A stretch of 64,000 bases of DNA from Fischerella sp. JS2. Lineage in GTDB: Bacteria > Cyanobacteriota > Cyanobacteriia > Cyanobacteriales > Nostocaceae. This document shows positions 18,731 to 27,537 of this stretch, one piece after another. The translations under genes were made by a program, and so were the position numbers. The notes beneath the pieces are model-generated. The model saw only the letters and a list, made by a program, of their open reading frames with translations. It did not search any database and was not told where the DNA came from. Within the stretch, counting starts at the first letter, position 1, and every line of letters begins with the position of its first letter. The DNA lies in NCBI RefSeq assembly GCF_032393985.1, contig NZ_CP135918.1, positions 5,457,724 through 5,521,723 of the forward strand. The letters are read 5' to 3'.

Positions 18731-20011
18731 ATGTTCAAACCTCGCACAATTTTTAGTGTCTTAACTGCAATTATCCTAGCGTCTGTCATCAGTACACAGA
18801 TATATATACAACCCGCAATAGCTGCTGGAGGAACGTGTAATCCAACTGTGGGAAACCTACCTATATGTCCAAGTACAGCACCTTCAGAGTCAGCTAGTTT
18901 CGTTGACCCCGCTGCCACAATCACCAATCCCACAAATATTACCTTGGGCGAAAAAGTCTACATCGCCCCATTTGCCAAATTAGACGCTACTAATGCCCCT
19001 ATTAGTATCGCGGCAGATTCTAACGTCCAAGACCAAGTGAGAATTATCGCTTCGGGAACGGGAGTGGAGATTGGACCGCGAGTGATTATGGCACACATGG
19101 CCACCATCAAAGGTGCAGCCAAAATCGGTACTCAAGGCTCAAGCGGGCCTTTTACCGACCCGATTACCAATACTCAGTTCAACAACGATATTCCAGAGGC
19201 ATTTCTTGCTTTCAACTGTGAAATTGACGGTGCAACTATAGAAAGAAACACGGTAGTCAACTTTCTCTCGCGGGTTGGCCCTGGTGTTACCTTACCTGCT
19301 GGTAAAGTTGTCCTGCCAGGTAAAAACGTCACAACTAACTTAGAAGCTACTAGTGGCAGTTTGGGGAAGGTAGCAAACTTGACACAAGCGGACGTTAGAT
19401 TGATGGAAGGCATCATTGAAGTCAATGAGGCATTTGCCAAAGGTTACACAGAATTGGCCAGAACAGACTTGTCAAACGTAAAAGGGATAAATTACGCTCC
19501 AGTCACATCTTTTAACTCCGGAGGTCTACCGCAGATAGGTGGAATTGCCACTCGTGATCCAAACTATCGTAACCGCATTATCGGCAACATCACTTTTCAA
19601 GATTCTTTAGCAACGCTCAAAAACAAACTAGCTAATAGAATTTCACTGCGTGCTGACGAGGGTGAACCTTTTAATGTTGGACAAATTGCTGGGATGGCAA
19701 ATGATGTTGTATTTCACGCTTTAGAGACCACTAGTTTGACTCTTGGTAATGGCATTGGTTATGGGCCTCGCGCTCTAGTTCATGGTGGTAGGCAGGTTGT
19801 CAATGGTGTTGCTAATGGCCCTGAAACCAGCATCGGTAATGCTGTTGGGTTAGGTCCAAACTCCGTTATATTCCGCGCCAGCATCGGTAACAACTCAGCA
19901 GTTGGGCAAAGAAGTGCTGTCTTCAATTCTACAGTAGCTCCCAGAACTTATATCCGTTCTCGAACGATCTATGCAGACAACGGCAGCATTATCTTACCTG
20001 TGGAGTGGTAA
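18731..20011 (+). CDS. Secreted gamma-carbonic-anhydrase-like beta-helix protein
   Basis: A protein of about 426 residues with a signal peptide (MFKPRTIFSVLTAIILASV; cleavage likely after AIA) and hexapeptide-repeat left-handed beta-helix sequence. The stretches TLGEKVYIAPFAKLDA, DSNVQDQVRIIA, IGPRVIMAHMATIKG and VGPGVTLPAGKVVLPGKNV match the layout of gamma-class carbonic anhydrase and CcmM-type domains. A second beta-helix section occurs near residues 340-420 (LGNGIGYGPRALVHGG, IGNAVGLGPNSVIF). Not all three zinc histidines of Cam can be assigned, so catalysis is uncertain. The ATG at 18731 is chosen because GAGGAG lies 10 bp before it; an earlier ATG at 18713 lacks a good site. Clustered with the next secreted gene. 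Confidence 0.7.
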   Translation: MFKPRTIFSVLTAIILASVISTQIYIQPAIAAGGTCNPTVGNLPICPSTAPSESASFVDPAATITNPTNITLGEKVYIAPFAKLDATNAPISIAADSNVQDQVRIIASGTGVEIGPRVIMAHMATIKGAAKIGTQGSSGPFTDPITNTQFNNDIPEAFLAFNCEIDGATIERNTVVNFLSRVGPGVTLPAGKVVLPGKNVTTNLEATSGSLGKVANLTQADVRLMEGIIEVNEAFAKGYTELARTDLSNVKGINYAPVTSFNSGGLPQIGGIATRDPNYRNRIIGNITFQDSLATLKNKLANRISLRADEGEPFNVGQIAGMANDVVFHALETTSLTLGNGIGYGPRALVHGGRQVVNGVANGPETSIGNAVGLGPNSVIFRASIGNNSAVGQRSAVFNSTVAPRTYIRSRTIYADNGSIILPVEW

Positions 20012-20032
20012 ACAACAGACTTTTGCATCATT

Positions 20033-20572
20033 ATGAATCGGAAAATATTGTCGGTACAATTAAAATGCCTACGATTGATTGTGCTGTTCACTTTGATATT
20101 TGGACTAATATTAAGTGTTGATAGTGGTTCATCTTTAGCTGCTGACATCACCTCTAATCAGCCTCAAGTTGTACAACCTCCCGTCACCGGCCTTGTTTCT
20201 ACATTGTCCGATGAAGTCGAGGAACTACCAACACAGTTAATTCGCTGGTCAACTTACTGGCAACTTTGCTGGGAACCCTATCCCGAAGCTAAAGAGTACG
20301 AACTACAAACGGTGCTGATGGAGGGGAAATCTCCAAAGTTGAAACGGCAAAGTGATCGCTGCTTTCGTTTACAAGTTGCATCTAATGAAAACCAAAAATC
20401 ACAAGGATTACTCAACCGTGATTTAATCTTGTTAATACACAAGATTCAGCTTGGTTATCGAGTGCGTGCTGTTTTAGATAGTAACCGTGTCAGTGAATGG
20501 TCTCAAGTAATGGCAGTTGGTGCAACCACTGTGTCTGAAACAAATGGCACTCAGATCAGTGTAAATCCCTGA
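20033..20572 (+). CDS. Secreted protein with fibronectin-III-like segment
   Basis: A 179-residue protein. The N-terminus has a long signal peptide (about residues 1-37, CLRLIVLFTLIFGLILSVDS, cleavage near SLAA). The mature part contains LCWEPYPEAKEYELQTVLME and LIHKIQLGYRVRAVLDSNRVSEWS, the strand pattern of a fibronectin type III fold. It starts 22 bp after the beta-helix gene, so it is very likely co-transcribed with it. Function unknown; a periplasmic or surface partner of the beta-helix protein is an inference from position. Confidence 0.6.
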   Translation: MNRKILSVQLKCLRLIVLFTLIFGLILSVDSGSSLAADITSNQPQVVQPPVTGLVSTLSDEVEELPTQLIRWSTYWQLCWEPYPEAKEYELQTVLMEGKSPKLKRQSDRCFRLQVASNENQKSQGLLNRDLILLIHKIQLGYRVRAVLDSNRVSEWSQVMAVGATTVSETNGTQISVNP

Positions 20573-20604
20573 TATTTCTGGCGTAAGGGGTAGTGTGAAG
20601 GTAC

Positions 20605-20870
20605 CTGCGACCGGGGGCAAACTGTGGAAGCTAACTTAACCTCACCATTGTGCAAATTTTCTTGTGCTTGAATCACCTCCGTTTTGGATTGCTGCACTTG
20701 GTGTTCTGTTGCATTAGGTTGGGCGACGAGCGCATCGTAAGCGGCTTTTGCTGCATCAAGCTCAGACTGAGAATAAGCTCCTTGCTGTACGAGGAACTTT
20801 CTATTTACGCCACTACCCAGATTTCTTTGCAGCGCAGCCGCTCTCTTAAAGCTTGGAGAACACTAATCCC
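20605..20870 (-). pseudogene. HlyD/DevB-type membrane-fusion protein fragment
   Basis: On the minus strand an open stretch reads FKRAAALQRNLGSG, then FLVQQGAYSQSELDAAKAAY and DALVAQPNATEHQVQQSKTE. This is the coiled-coil hairpin of HlyD-family adaptor proteins. A frameshifted APVAG segment (the usual lipoyl-domain return) follows near 20610. Neither the N-terminus with its membrane anchor nor the C-terminus is present. It is a decayed internal fragment, lying opposite to the flanking intact genes. Confidence 0.65.
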
Positions 20871-20981
20871 TCTTTTATTACTACGGGGAGAGTATAATCA
20901 GTAAGGAAATCGGAAACAGTAATTGAAGGAGATGGTTTCGAGTAGTATTGGTAGTAAACTCAATTTTTTTTCACTCAAACC

Positions 20982-21551
20982 ATGTCTTTACCATTAACCT
21001 ACCTAACTATTGATGAATACCTCCAATTAGAACAATATAGTGAGGTTCGCCATGAGTATCTTGGTGGTCAAATCTTTGCTATGTCTGGCGGTAGCAAGGA
21101 ACATAATACAATTACACTAAATATTGCCAGCAGACTACGTTCACATTTGCGAGGTGGTTCCTGTAGTGTGTTTATGGCTGATATGAAAGTCAGGATAGAA
21201 TTAGCAAATCAAAATAACAATATATTTTATTATCCTGATGTGGTTGTTTCTTGCGATTCCCAAGATCAAGACCGCTATTTTTTAAATTATCCTTGCCTCA
21301 TTATAGAGGTGCTATCACCAAGTACAGAAGTCACGGACAAGCGAGAAAAACTTGTTAATTACCAAGAATTAGAAAGTTTACGGGAATATGTATTAGTTTC
21401 CCAAGATGACATGAAAGTAGAAGTTTATCGTCAAGTTTCTCAAGGCAATTGGTTACTGGAAATTTTAGGCAAAGAGAATGAATTAAGTTTAGATTCTGTT
21501 GGCTTAAGCTTGACAATGGCAGATATTTACGAAGATGTTTTAAGTATTTAG
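20982..21551 (+). CDS. Uma2-family putative endonuclease (DUF820)
   Basis: A full-length 189-residue member of the Uma2 family, a PD-(D/E)XK-fold group hugely expanded in cyanobacteria. Motifs: LTIDEYLQLEQYSEVRHEYL with the conserved Glu, GGQIFAMSGGSKEHNTI, YYPDVVVSCD with the catalytic-type Asp, PCLIIEVLSPSTEVTDKREK (the E-x-K-like core) and LREYVLVSQDD. Its biological role is not proven; association with mobile DNA is common. A truncated antitoxin-like gene begins 11 bp downstream. Confidence 0.85.
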   Translation: MSLPLTYLTIDEYLQLEQYSEVRHEYLGGQIFAMSGGSKEHNTITLNIASRLRSHLRGGSCSVFMADMKVRIELANQNNNIFYYPDVVVSCDSQDQDRYFLNYPCLIIEVLSPSTEVTDKREKLVNYQELESLREYVLVSQDDMKVEVYRQVSQGNWLLEILGKENELSLDSVGLSLTMADIYEDVLSI

Positions 21552-21562
21552 GGTGGAAATTT

Positions 21563-21721
21563 ATGCAATCAGCTTTACATATCACAACCAAAGTTTTACC
21601 AGGAAACAAAATAGAAATTGAAATCCCAGAAGCTCAAATTAGCATCTTGAACGCTGGAGATCGGGCGTTACACAAATTTAGAGGATGTCTATATTCTAAT
21701 TCAGCAACGCCCAATTATTAG
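21563..21721 (+). pseudogene. Truncated small antitoxin-like protein
   Basis: The start MQSALHITTKVLPGNKIEIE matches the beginning of small cyanobacterial antitoxin-like proteins that pair with PIN or Uma2-type genes. GGGTGG serves as ribosome-binding site. After about residue 30 the frame enters a 50-bp element with GGGCGTT/AACGCCC ends (21663-21712) and stops at 21721, so the conserved C-terminal half is missing. The gene is therefore probably dead. Family assignment rests on the first 20 residues only. Confidence 0.5.
21663..21712. mobile_element. 50-bp inverted-repeat relic with IS1-type ends
   Basis: The segment starts GGGCGTTACACAAATT and ends AATTCAGCAACGCCC, giving at least 7-bp perfect inverted termini with partial matching beyond. 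The right end reads GGGCGTTGCTGAAT on the minus strand, the same opening as the terminal repeat of the IS1-family element at 31554 (GGCGTTGCTGAATAAAGG). It is either a minimal MITE of that family or a deletion product of an old insertion. Confidence 0.5.
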
Positions 21722-21725
21722 TTAT

Positions 21726-22100
21726 TTAACTTGCAGCCGCAACTGGCTTTTTGCGGTTAGGACGTTTGCGATCTGATTTTTTCTTGAGTCCAACGGCTTG
21801 GGCTTGGTCGCTGTCTGAGCCATATTGCCCGCGTATGACTTCTTTCATGGCTAATACAGCATTGTGAAATTCCCATTATGCTAATCTAGCAGCATCAGCC
21901 GCCGCACGGTATAAAGTTAGTCTCTCTGTTTCGGCTTGTTGCTTTGCCAACATAACCTGATAAGCTTGCTGTAAGCTGTCAACAGAGGCATCAGCACGGG
22001 TTGTATTGTAGGTGCTGATGGTTTGTAAGCCGTGCAATGAGTCAATATCTTTACTGATAATTTGAGGGCGCAAACGGTTTGTTGTATTTTGGATAGGCAT
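21726..22100 (-). pseudogene. Hypothetical gene with premature TAA
   Basis: From ATG 22100 the frame reads MPIQNTTNRLRPQIISKD then IDSLHGLQTISTYNTTRAD and stops after AAADAARLA at 21876. The same frame continues without further stops as WEFHNAVLAMKEVIRGQYGS and then a Lys/Arg-rich tail ending KKPVAAAS and TAA at 21726. The continuity and composition imply one protein of about 125 residues with a single nonsense codon (probably GAA to TAA). The C-terminal basic tail suggests nucleic-acid binding. The family is not recognised. Read-through or a sequencing error cannot be excluded. Confidence 0.55.
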
Positions 22101-22200
22101 TGTTGCATACGTACTAAGGTACAATTTTAATGTTCCCTTTGCAACAATAAATCTAACAGTAAGGTGAAATTTTTAGAGAAAGTGGGTTAAGATTATAGAC

Positions 22201-22284
22201 CGACGTATTAACATAACACAGCGACGTATTAACATAACACAGCGACGTATTAACATAACACAGCGACGTATTGGCATTACACGG
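22201..22284. repeat. Four tandem 21-bp repeats
   Basis: Three perfect copies of a 21-bp unit starting CGACGTATTAACATAACACA (22201, 22222, 22243) and a fourth diverged copy at 22264. The unit length is a multiple of three, so the repeats read as a repeated heptapeptide in the spurious minus-strand frame 22153-22407. No coding role is supported. They sit between a broken gene and the XRE regulator. Confidence 0.85.
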
Positions 22285-22527
22285 TAATGCAAATACAAAA
22301 CTGCAAGACGACACTAATTGATTAGTAGTGCGATCGCAAAACATCTCCATAAGAAGAATTAGCGATCGCATCCCTGAGCAAAGCTTTTTGGTCATGCGTA
22401 ACATCACAAGACAATGCCGAAATCCTCAACAATTATTTCTTAAGGTAGATAGGTTTATAAATTCACCTCCTCAGAATTAAGATATATAGCAGACGCTATA
22501 CCAAATAGCTTCATCTATTGAGTTCTC

Positions 22528-22815
22528 ATGGTTAAAAAAACAGTTGCGTTTGGGCAACCAGAAGTTAGCCATCTGATTCGTAAATTACGGCAGTTAACTG
22601 GATTAAGCCAAGAGCAGTTTGCACAAACACTAGGAGTTGCTTTTAGTACGATTAATCGATGGGAAAACGGTCACATGCAGCCCTCACCTCTGGCACTCAA
22701 GCAAATTAAAGCAATGCTCAACGACTTAAGCCGTTCACCTGTTGTTGAGCTTGTTGAGCAAAGCCAAATTTTGTTAGAACAATATTTTTCAGAAGCAGAG
22801 TCAAGCGTTCGATAA
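22528..22815 (+). CDS. XRE-family helix-turn-helix regulator
   Basis: A 95-residue protein with an XRE/Cro-type HTH: HLIRKLRQLTGLSQEQFAQ and LGVAFSTINRWENGHMQPSP (about residues 13-50), the classic five-helix pattern. A short C-terminal helix follows. It lies 47 bp upstream of the giant histidine kinase on the same strand and is probably co-transcribed with it. The kinase's only output domain is a terminal receiver, so this regulator could be a downstream partner; that is inference. Confidence 0.8.
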   Translation: MVKKTVAFGQPEVSHLIRKLRQLTGLSQEQFAQTLGVAFSTINRWENGHMQPSPLALKQIKAMLNDLSRSPVVELVEQSQILLEQYFSEAESSVR

Positions 22816-22862
22816 GTGAGGTCAAAGGTGCGATTTCTAACCATCCTTGTGCTATAGAAAAT

Positions 22863-25800
22863 ATGGAAACAGTTCCATTATCAGAGAGTGAGGCAAGATT
22901 TCGGTTGGTGCTAGAAGCATCGCCCGACGGATTCATCATTTTGACTAGCGTCCGAGATGCAGCAGGGGAAATCGCTGACTTCCAAATCGAATACACTAAT
23001 TCAGTCGCTGCTAGAGGTGTGAACCGTACACCAGAGGAGTTACTCGGTCAGTACCTACTGCGCCTGTTTCCCGATTGTAAAACTAGTGGTATTTTTGCTC
23101 GCTACGTGAGTGTCGCCGAAACTGGTGTCTCGGCAACATTTGAGACGTTTTACGACAGTAAAGAACTGACAGGCTGGTTTCGTAACGTCGTTGTGAAGTT
23201 AAACGACGGGATAGCGGTTTCCTTTAGCGATATTACTGACCGCAAACAAGCAGAATTAGCACTACAACAACAACAGCAGCATTTTAGGATTGCTTTGCAA
23301 ACCGCAAAGCTTGGTTCCTGGGAACATGATCTGACAACGGGAGTTCTCACTTGTTCAGATCAATGCAAGGCGAACTTTGGCTTACCGCCTGATGCAGAAT
23401 TTACGCATGAAACCTTATTTGCAGCCTTGCACCCCGATGATCGCCCGCTTGTGGAGGCTGCGATCGCACGTTCTATAGAAGAACGAACGGACTATGAGGT
23501 GGAGGAGCGTTGTTATCATCCTGATGGCAGTCTTCACTGGTTGATTGTCCGAGGTCAACTGGTGTATGACTCTCAAGGCACACTGATACGTATGGTTGGT
23601 GTAACCCTTGACATCACAGAGCGCAAGCAATTTGAACAATCCCTGCAAGCAGCCAATCAACGCATTTCTCATATTCTGGAAAGTATCACCGATGCCTTCA
23701 TCGCCTTTGACCGCGACTGGCGCTACACCTACGTCAATCAGGAAGCTGCTAGGATGCTAGGGCGATCGCCTCAGGAACTCCTTGGTCAAAGTTGGCAAGA
23801 GGTGTTCCCCGAAGTTACCCAACAAAATTCTGTCATTGCTCAGCAGTTTGAGCAAGCAATGGCAGAGCAAACAACTGTCAGGTTTGAGGCGTTTTCGCTT
23901 CCCCTGAATCGCTGGCTCGATGTTTCGCTATTTCCTTCAACAGACGGATTAGCGATGTATTTTCGAGACATTAGCGATCGCAAGCGCACAGAAGCTGCAT
24001 TGCAAGAAAGTCAACAACTGTTCCAAAGTTTTATGAACTATAGCCCAGTTGCAGCATTTATTAAGGATGAATCTGGGCGATATGTTTATGCTAATTCCTG
24101 GGTAGAGCAGGTATACGGGCGATCACAATCGGATTTACTTGGTAAAACGGATTTTGAGTTACTACCACCAGCAATTGCCCAGCAGTGTTCCACAAATGAT
24201 CTGAGCGTGTTAACCAGTGGACAGCCGATGCAAATACTGGAAAACATTCAGCATCAAGATGGGGAACATATTTATATGTCCTTTAAGTTCCCCTTTCGTA
24301 ATGCAGCTGGGCAAAAACTTCTGGCTGGCGTGGCGATCGATGTCAGCGAAAAAGTCCGGGCTGAAGAGGAACTACGACAACGAGAAGCCGAACTGCGACT
24401 GATCACAAACGCTGTCCCGGTGCTGATTTCCTTTATTGATGCTCAACAGCGTTACCGCTTCAATAACCAAAAATATGAAGAATGGTTTGGAAAACCTGCC
24501 TCCCAGGTGTATGGCAAGCATATGTGGGAAGTGCTAGGCGACGCGGCGTATGCAAAGATTCGTCCTTACATTGAACAGGTATTGGCAGGGCAAGAAGTTA
24601 CCTTTGAGAGCAAAATTCCTTACAAAGATGGAGGCGCACGCTTTATCAGTGCTACTTACGTTCCTCGCATTGATCAGCAGGGAAACGTTGCAGGCTTTGT
24701 AGGATTAGTCAGCGACATCACCCAGCGCCAGCAAGCCGAAGAAACCATACATCAAAATGAAGAACGATTGAGGATTGCCCAAAAAGCTGCTAATGCCGGC
24801 GTGTGGAACTGGGATATTATCACCAACCAAGTTACCTGGTCAGAAGAATACTACGGCCTGTATGGGCTTGATAGAGGAACTACTCAACCCTCCTATGAAA
24901 ATTGGCTTTTATCAATTGTTGAACAAGACCGCGATCGCGTCGATCAGGTAGTCCGCAATGCTTTAGCACACCGCACCGACCTCAATGTTGAATTCCGCAT
25001 TTTCCACCCAAATCGGGGCGAGCGCTGGCTGAGTGCGATCGGGCAAACATTTTACGATGATCGCAACGGACAGCCCCAGCACATGACGGGGATGGCGCTG
25101 GATATTACAGAGCGCAAACATGTTGAACTTGCTTTAGCCAAGAGCAACCAGACTTTAGAGGCGATAATTCAAGCTTGTCCCCTAGCGATTATGGGATTGC
25201 AAGCAGATGGCACGGTGAAAATTTGGAATCCGGCCGCAGAGCGAATTTTTGGCTGGAGCCAGCAAGAAGTACTGGGACAGTTTTTGCCTATAATTCCCAA
25301 CGACAAACGCAATGAATTTCTCAACAATATTGCTGCTACTATGCAAGGACAGGTTTTAGCAGGAGTGGAAACACAACGGCTCAAAAAAGGCAATTTATCT
25401 ATTGATGTGGCACTCTGGTCAGCCCCGGTAGATGAAGCGCAAGCTGGGATTAGTTGTTTGTCAATTGTCGCTGACATCAGTGATCGCAAACAAGCCCAAG
25501 CAGCGTTGCAGCAAAGTGAAGCATTTAATCGGCAAATTTTGGCAAGTACTGAGGATTGTATTAAGGTATTGGATCTGGAAGGTTCGCTTTTGTACATGAA
25601 TCCGGGTGGTCAGAAATTGTTAGGAGCTAATGACATCGCCTCACTGATCGGTCACTCATGGGTCAAGTTTTGGCAAAAAGCTGACCAAAGAGCAGCCCAA
25701 GAAGCACTCAACACAGCTAAAGCAGGTGGAGTGGGAACTTTTCAAGGCTATTGTCCCACCTTAAACGGTGAGCCGAAGTACTGGGATGTGCAAATAACTC

Positions 25801-27440
25801 CAATTAGAGGTGCAGATGGACAAGTCGAACGGTTGTTGTGTATTTCTCGTGATATCACTGAGCGTAAACGCTCAGAAGCAGCTTTGCGTCAGAGTGAAGA
25901 ACGTTATCGATATTTAGCAGAATCGATTCCCCAATTAGTCTGGACAGCTAATACAGAGGGTGTGTTGATTGATATCAACCAACGCTGGTCTAACTTCACG
26001 GGGTTGACACTGGCACAAGCACAAACGGTCGGCTGGCCAGCCGTTGTTCATCCTGATGATGTACCCATACTCAGCCAAAAATGGGCGATCGCCCAACAAG
26101 ATGGCAGCTACTATCAAGCACAAGGGCGAATACGCCGAGCCGATGGGGTGTATCGCTGGCATTTACATCAAGCAGTACCATTAAAGAATGAGCAAGGCCA
26201 GGTGATTAAATGGTTTGGTACAGCAACCGATATTGAAGACCAAAAACAACTGGAACAGCAGCGCATTCAACTGCTGCAACAAGAGCAAGCTGCCCGAGAA
26301 AAAGCTGAAGCTGCAAATCGCATTAAAGATGAATTTTTAGCAGTATTATCCCATGAGTTGCGATCGCCCCTCAACCCAATTCTGGGTTGGGCAAAGCTGT
26401 TGCAAACTCGCCCATTTGATCAATCAAGTGCAAAACGAGCATTAGAAACAATCGAGCGCAATGCCAAATTGCAAACTCAACTGATTGACGACTTACTTGA
26501 TATCTCACGTATCTTGCGCGGCAAAATGGTGCTGAATATATGCCTAGTGAATTTGGTGGAAGTCATTGATGCAGCTTTAGAAACTGTGCGTCTATCAGCC
26601 GAGACCAAAGGCATTAAAATCCAGAAGGTTGTAGCAGGTGATATTGGGCCGATCTTAGGTGATTCTGGTCGCCTACAACAGATTCTATGGAATTTACTCT
26701 CCAATGCGGTTAAGTTTACAGCATCTGGAGGAAAAATCGAAATTCGGCTGCAACAAGTTGGCACTGATGCTCAAATTCAAGTTAAAGATACAGGCAAAGG
26801 AATCAATCGAGAGTTTCTTCCACACGTATTTGAGTATTTCCGACAAGAGGATAGCAAAACGACCCGAAAATTTGGTGGTTTGGGATTAGGACTAGCGATT
26901 GTCCGGTATTTTACTGAACTGCATGGTGGAACTGTGAAGGCAGAAAGTCCCGGAGAAGGATTAGGCGCAACATTTACAGTTTCTCTGCCAATATCAAAAA
27001 ATGAGAACCAAGGAAAAACATATGCGCCCGTGTCTGCAAACAGTGTGGTTGATGCTTCCCCCCTCGCTAATGTGCGAATCTTAGTCGTGGATGATGAAGC
27101 CGATATGCGAGAGCTAATTTTCACCATTCTCCAACAAACAGGAGCACAGGTGAGAGTAACAGCATCCGCAGTTGAAGCATTGCAAGCATTGCATATATTC
27201 AAGCCAGATGTTTTAATCAGTGATATTGGGATGCCAGAGATGGACGGTTATCAACTCATGCGTCAAGTCAGGAGTTTACCTTCGCAAAACAGAGGACGAA
27301 TTCCGGCACTTGCCCTGACTGCTTACGCTGGAGAGATTAACCAACAACAGGCATTAGCAGCAGGATTCCACAAACACATTGCAAAACCAGTCTCTCCAGA
27401 GGAGTTGGTAGAGGCAATTGTCAGTTTGGTGAAGTGGTAA
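22863..27440 (+). CDS. Hybrid sensor histidine kinase with about nine PAS domains and a receiver
   Basis: A 1,525-residue, probably soluble sensor with no membrane segments. About nine PAS/PAC repeats run from residue 10 to about 1135, each ending in a version of DITERKQAE. A coiled linker leads to the HisKA domain with FLAVLSHELRSPLNPILGWA (phospho-His near 1165). The HATPase follows with the N box LWNLLSNAVKFT, DTGKGI and GGLGLGLAIV. A C-terminal receiver (about 1400-1520) has VDDEADMRELI, the phospho-acceptor Asp in VLISDIGMPEMDGYQLM, the Thr of ALTAYA and Lys in HIAKPV. All catalytic residues seem intact. The ligands are unknown. Preceded by an XRE gene with a 47-bp gap. Confidence 0.92.
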   Translation: METVPLSESEARFRLVLEASPDGFIILTSVRDAAGEIADFQIEYTNSVAARGVNRTPEELLGQYLLRLFPDCKTSGIFARYVSVAETGVSATFETFYDSKELTGWFRNVVVKLNDGIAVSFSDITDRKQAELALQQQQQHFRIALQTAKLGSWEHDLTTGVLTCSDQCKANFGLPPDAEFTHETLFAALHPDDRPLVEAAIARSIEERTDYEVEERCYHPDGSLHWLIVRGQLVYDSQGTLIRMVGVTLDITERKQFEQSLQAANQRISHILESITDAFIAFDRDWRYTYVNQEAARMLGRSPQELLGQSWQEVFPEVTQQNSVIAQQFEQAMAEQTTVRFEAFSLPLNRWLDVSLFPSTDGLAMYFRDISDRKRTEAALQESQQLFQSFMNYSPVAAFIKDESGRYVYANSWVEQVYGRSQSDLLGKTDFELLPPAIAQQCSTNDLSVLTSGQPMQILENIQHQDGEHIYMSFKFPFRNAAGQKLLAGVAIDVSEKVRAEEELRQREAELRLITNAVPVLISFIDAQQRYRFNNQKYEEWFGKPASQVYGKHMWEVLGDAAYAKIRPYIEQVLAGQEVTFESKIPYKDGGARFISATYVPRIDQQGNVAGFVGLVSDITQRQQAEETIHQNEERLRIAQKAANAGVWNWDIITNQVTWSEEYYGLYGLDRGTTQPSYENWLLSIVEQDRDRVDQVVRNALAHRTDLNVEFRIFHPNRGERWLSAIGQTFYDDRNGQPQHMTGMALDITERKHVELALAKSNQTLEAIIQACPLAIMGLQADGTVKIWNPAAERIFGWSQQEVLGQFLPIIPNDKRNEFLNNIAATMQGQVLAGVETQRLKKGNLSIDVALWSAPVDEAQAGISCLSIVADISDRKQAQAALQQSEAFNRQILASTEDCIKVLDLEGSLLYMNPGGQKLLGANDIASLIGHSWVKFWQKADQRAAQEALNTAKAGGVGTFQGYCPTLNGEPKYWDVQITPIRGADGQVERLLCISRDITERKRSEAALRQSEERYRYLAESIPQLVWTANTEGVLIDINQRWSNFTGLTLAQAQTVGWPAVVHPDDVPILSQKWAIAQQDGSYYQAQGRIRRADGVYRWHLHQAVPLKNEQGQVIKWFGTATDIEDQKQLEQQRIQLLQQEQAAREKAEAANRIKDEFLAVLSHELRSPLNPILGWAKLLQTRPFDQSSAKRALETIERNAKLQTQLIDDLLDISRILRGKMVLNICLVNLVEVIDAALETVRLSAETKGIKIQKVVAGDIGPILGDSGRLQQILWNLLSNAVKFTASGGKIEIRLQQVGTDAQIQVKDTGKGINREFLPHVFEYFRQEDSKTTRKFGGLGLGLAIVRYFTELHGGTVKAESPGEGLGATFTVSLPISKNENQGKTYAPVSANSVVDASPLANVRILVVDDEADMRELIFTILQQTGAQVRVTASAVEALQALHIFKPDVLISDIGMPEMDGYQLMRQVRSLPSQNRGRIPALALTAYAGEINQQQALAAGFHKHIAKPVSPEELVEAIVSLVKW

Positions 27441-27537
27441 TTAGTAGCATTGGAACAGCAAACTGGGATCAGCAGTATTATATGAATACTCCTAAGATGC
27501 ATACAGCAAGGGTAATGGTATGCTGACATGGTGATTG

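Noticed and set aside
20650-20904. 84-codon plus-strand frame
   Set aside because: It is the complementary reading of an HlyD-type fragment on the minus strand, which is far more protein-like.
22153-22407. 84-codon minus-strand frame containing repeated YVNTSLC heptapeptides
   Set aside because: The repeat comes from 21-bp tandem DNA repeats; there is no ribosome-binding site or protein-like flanking sequence.
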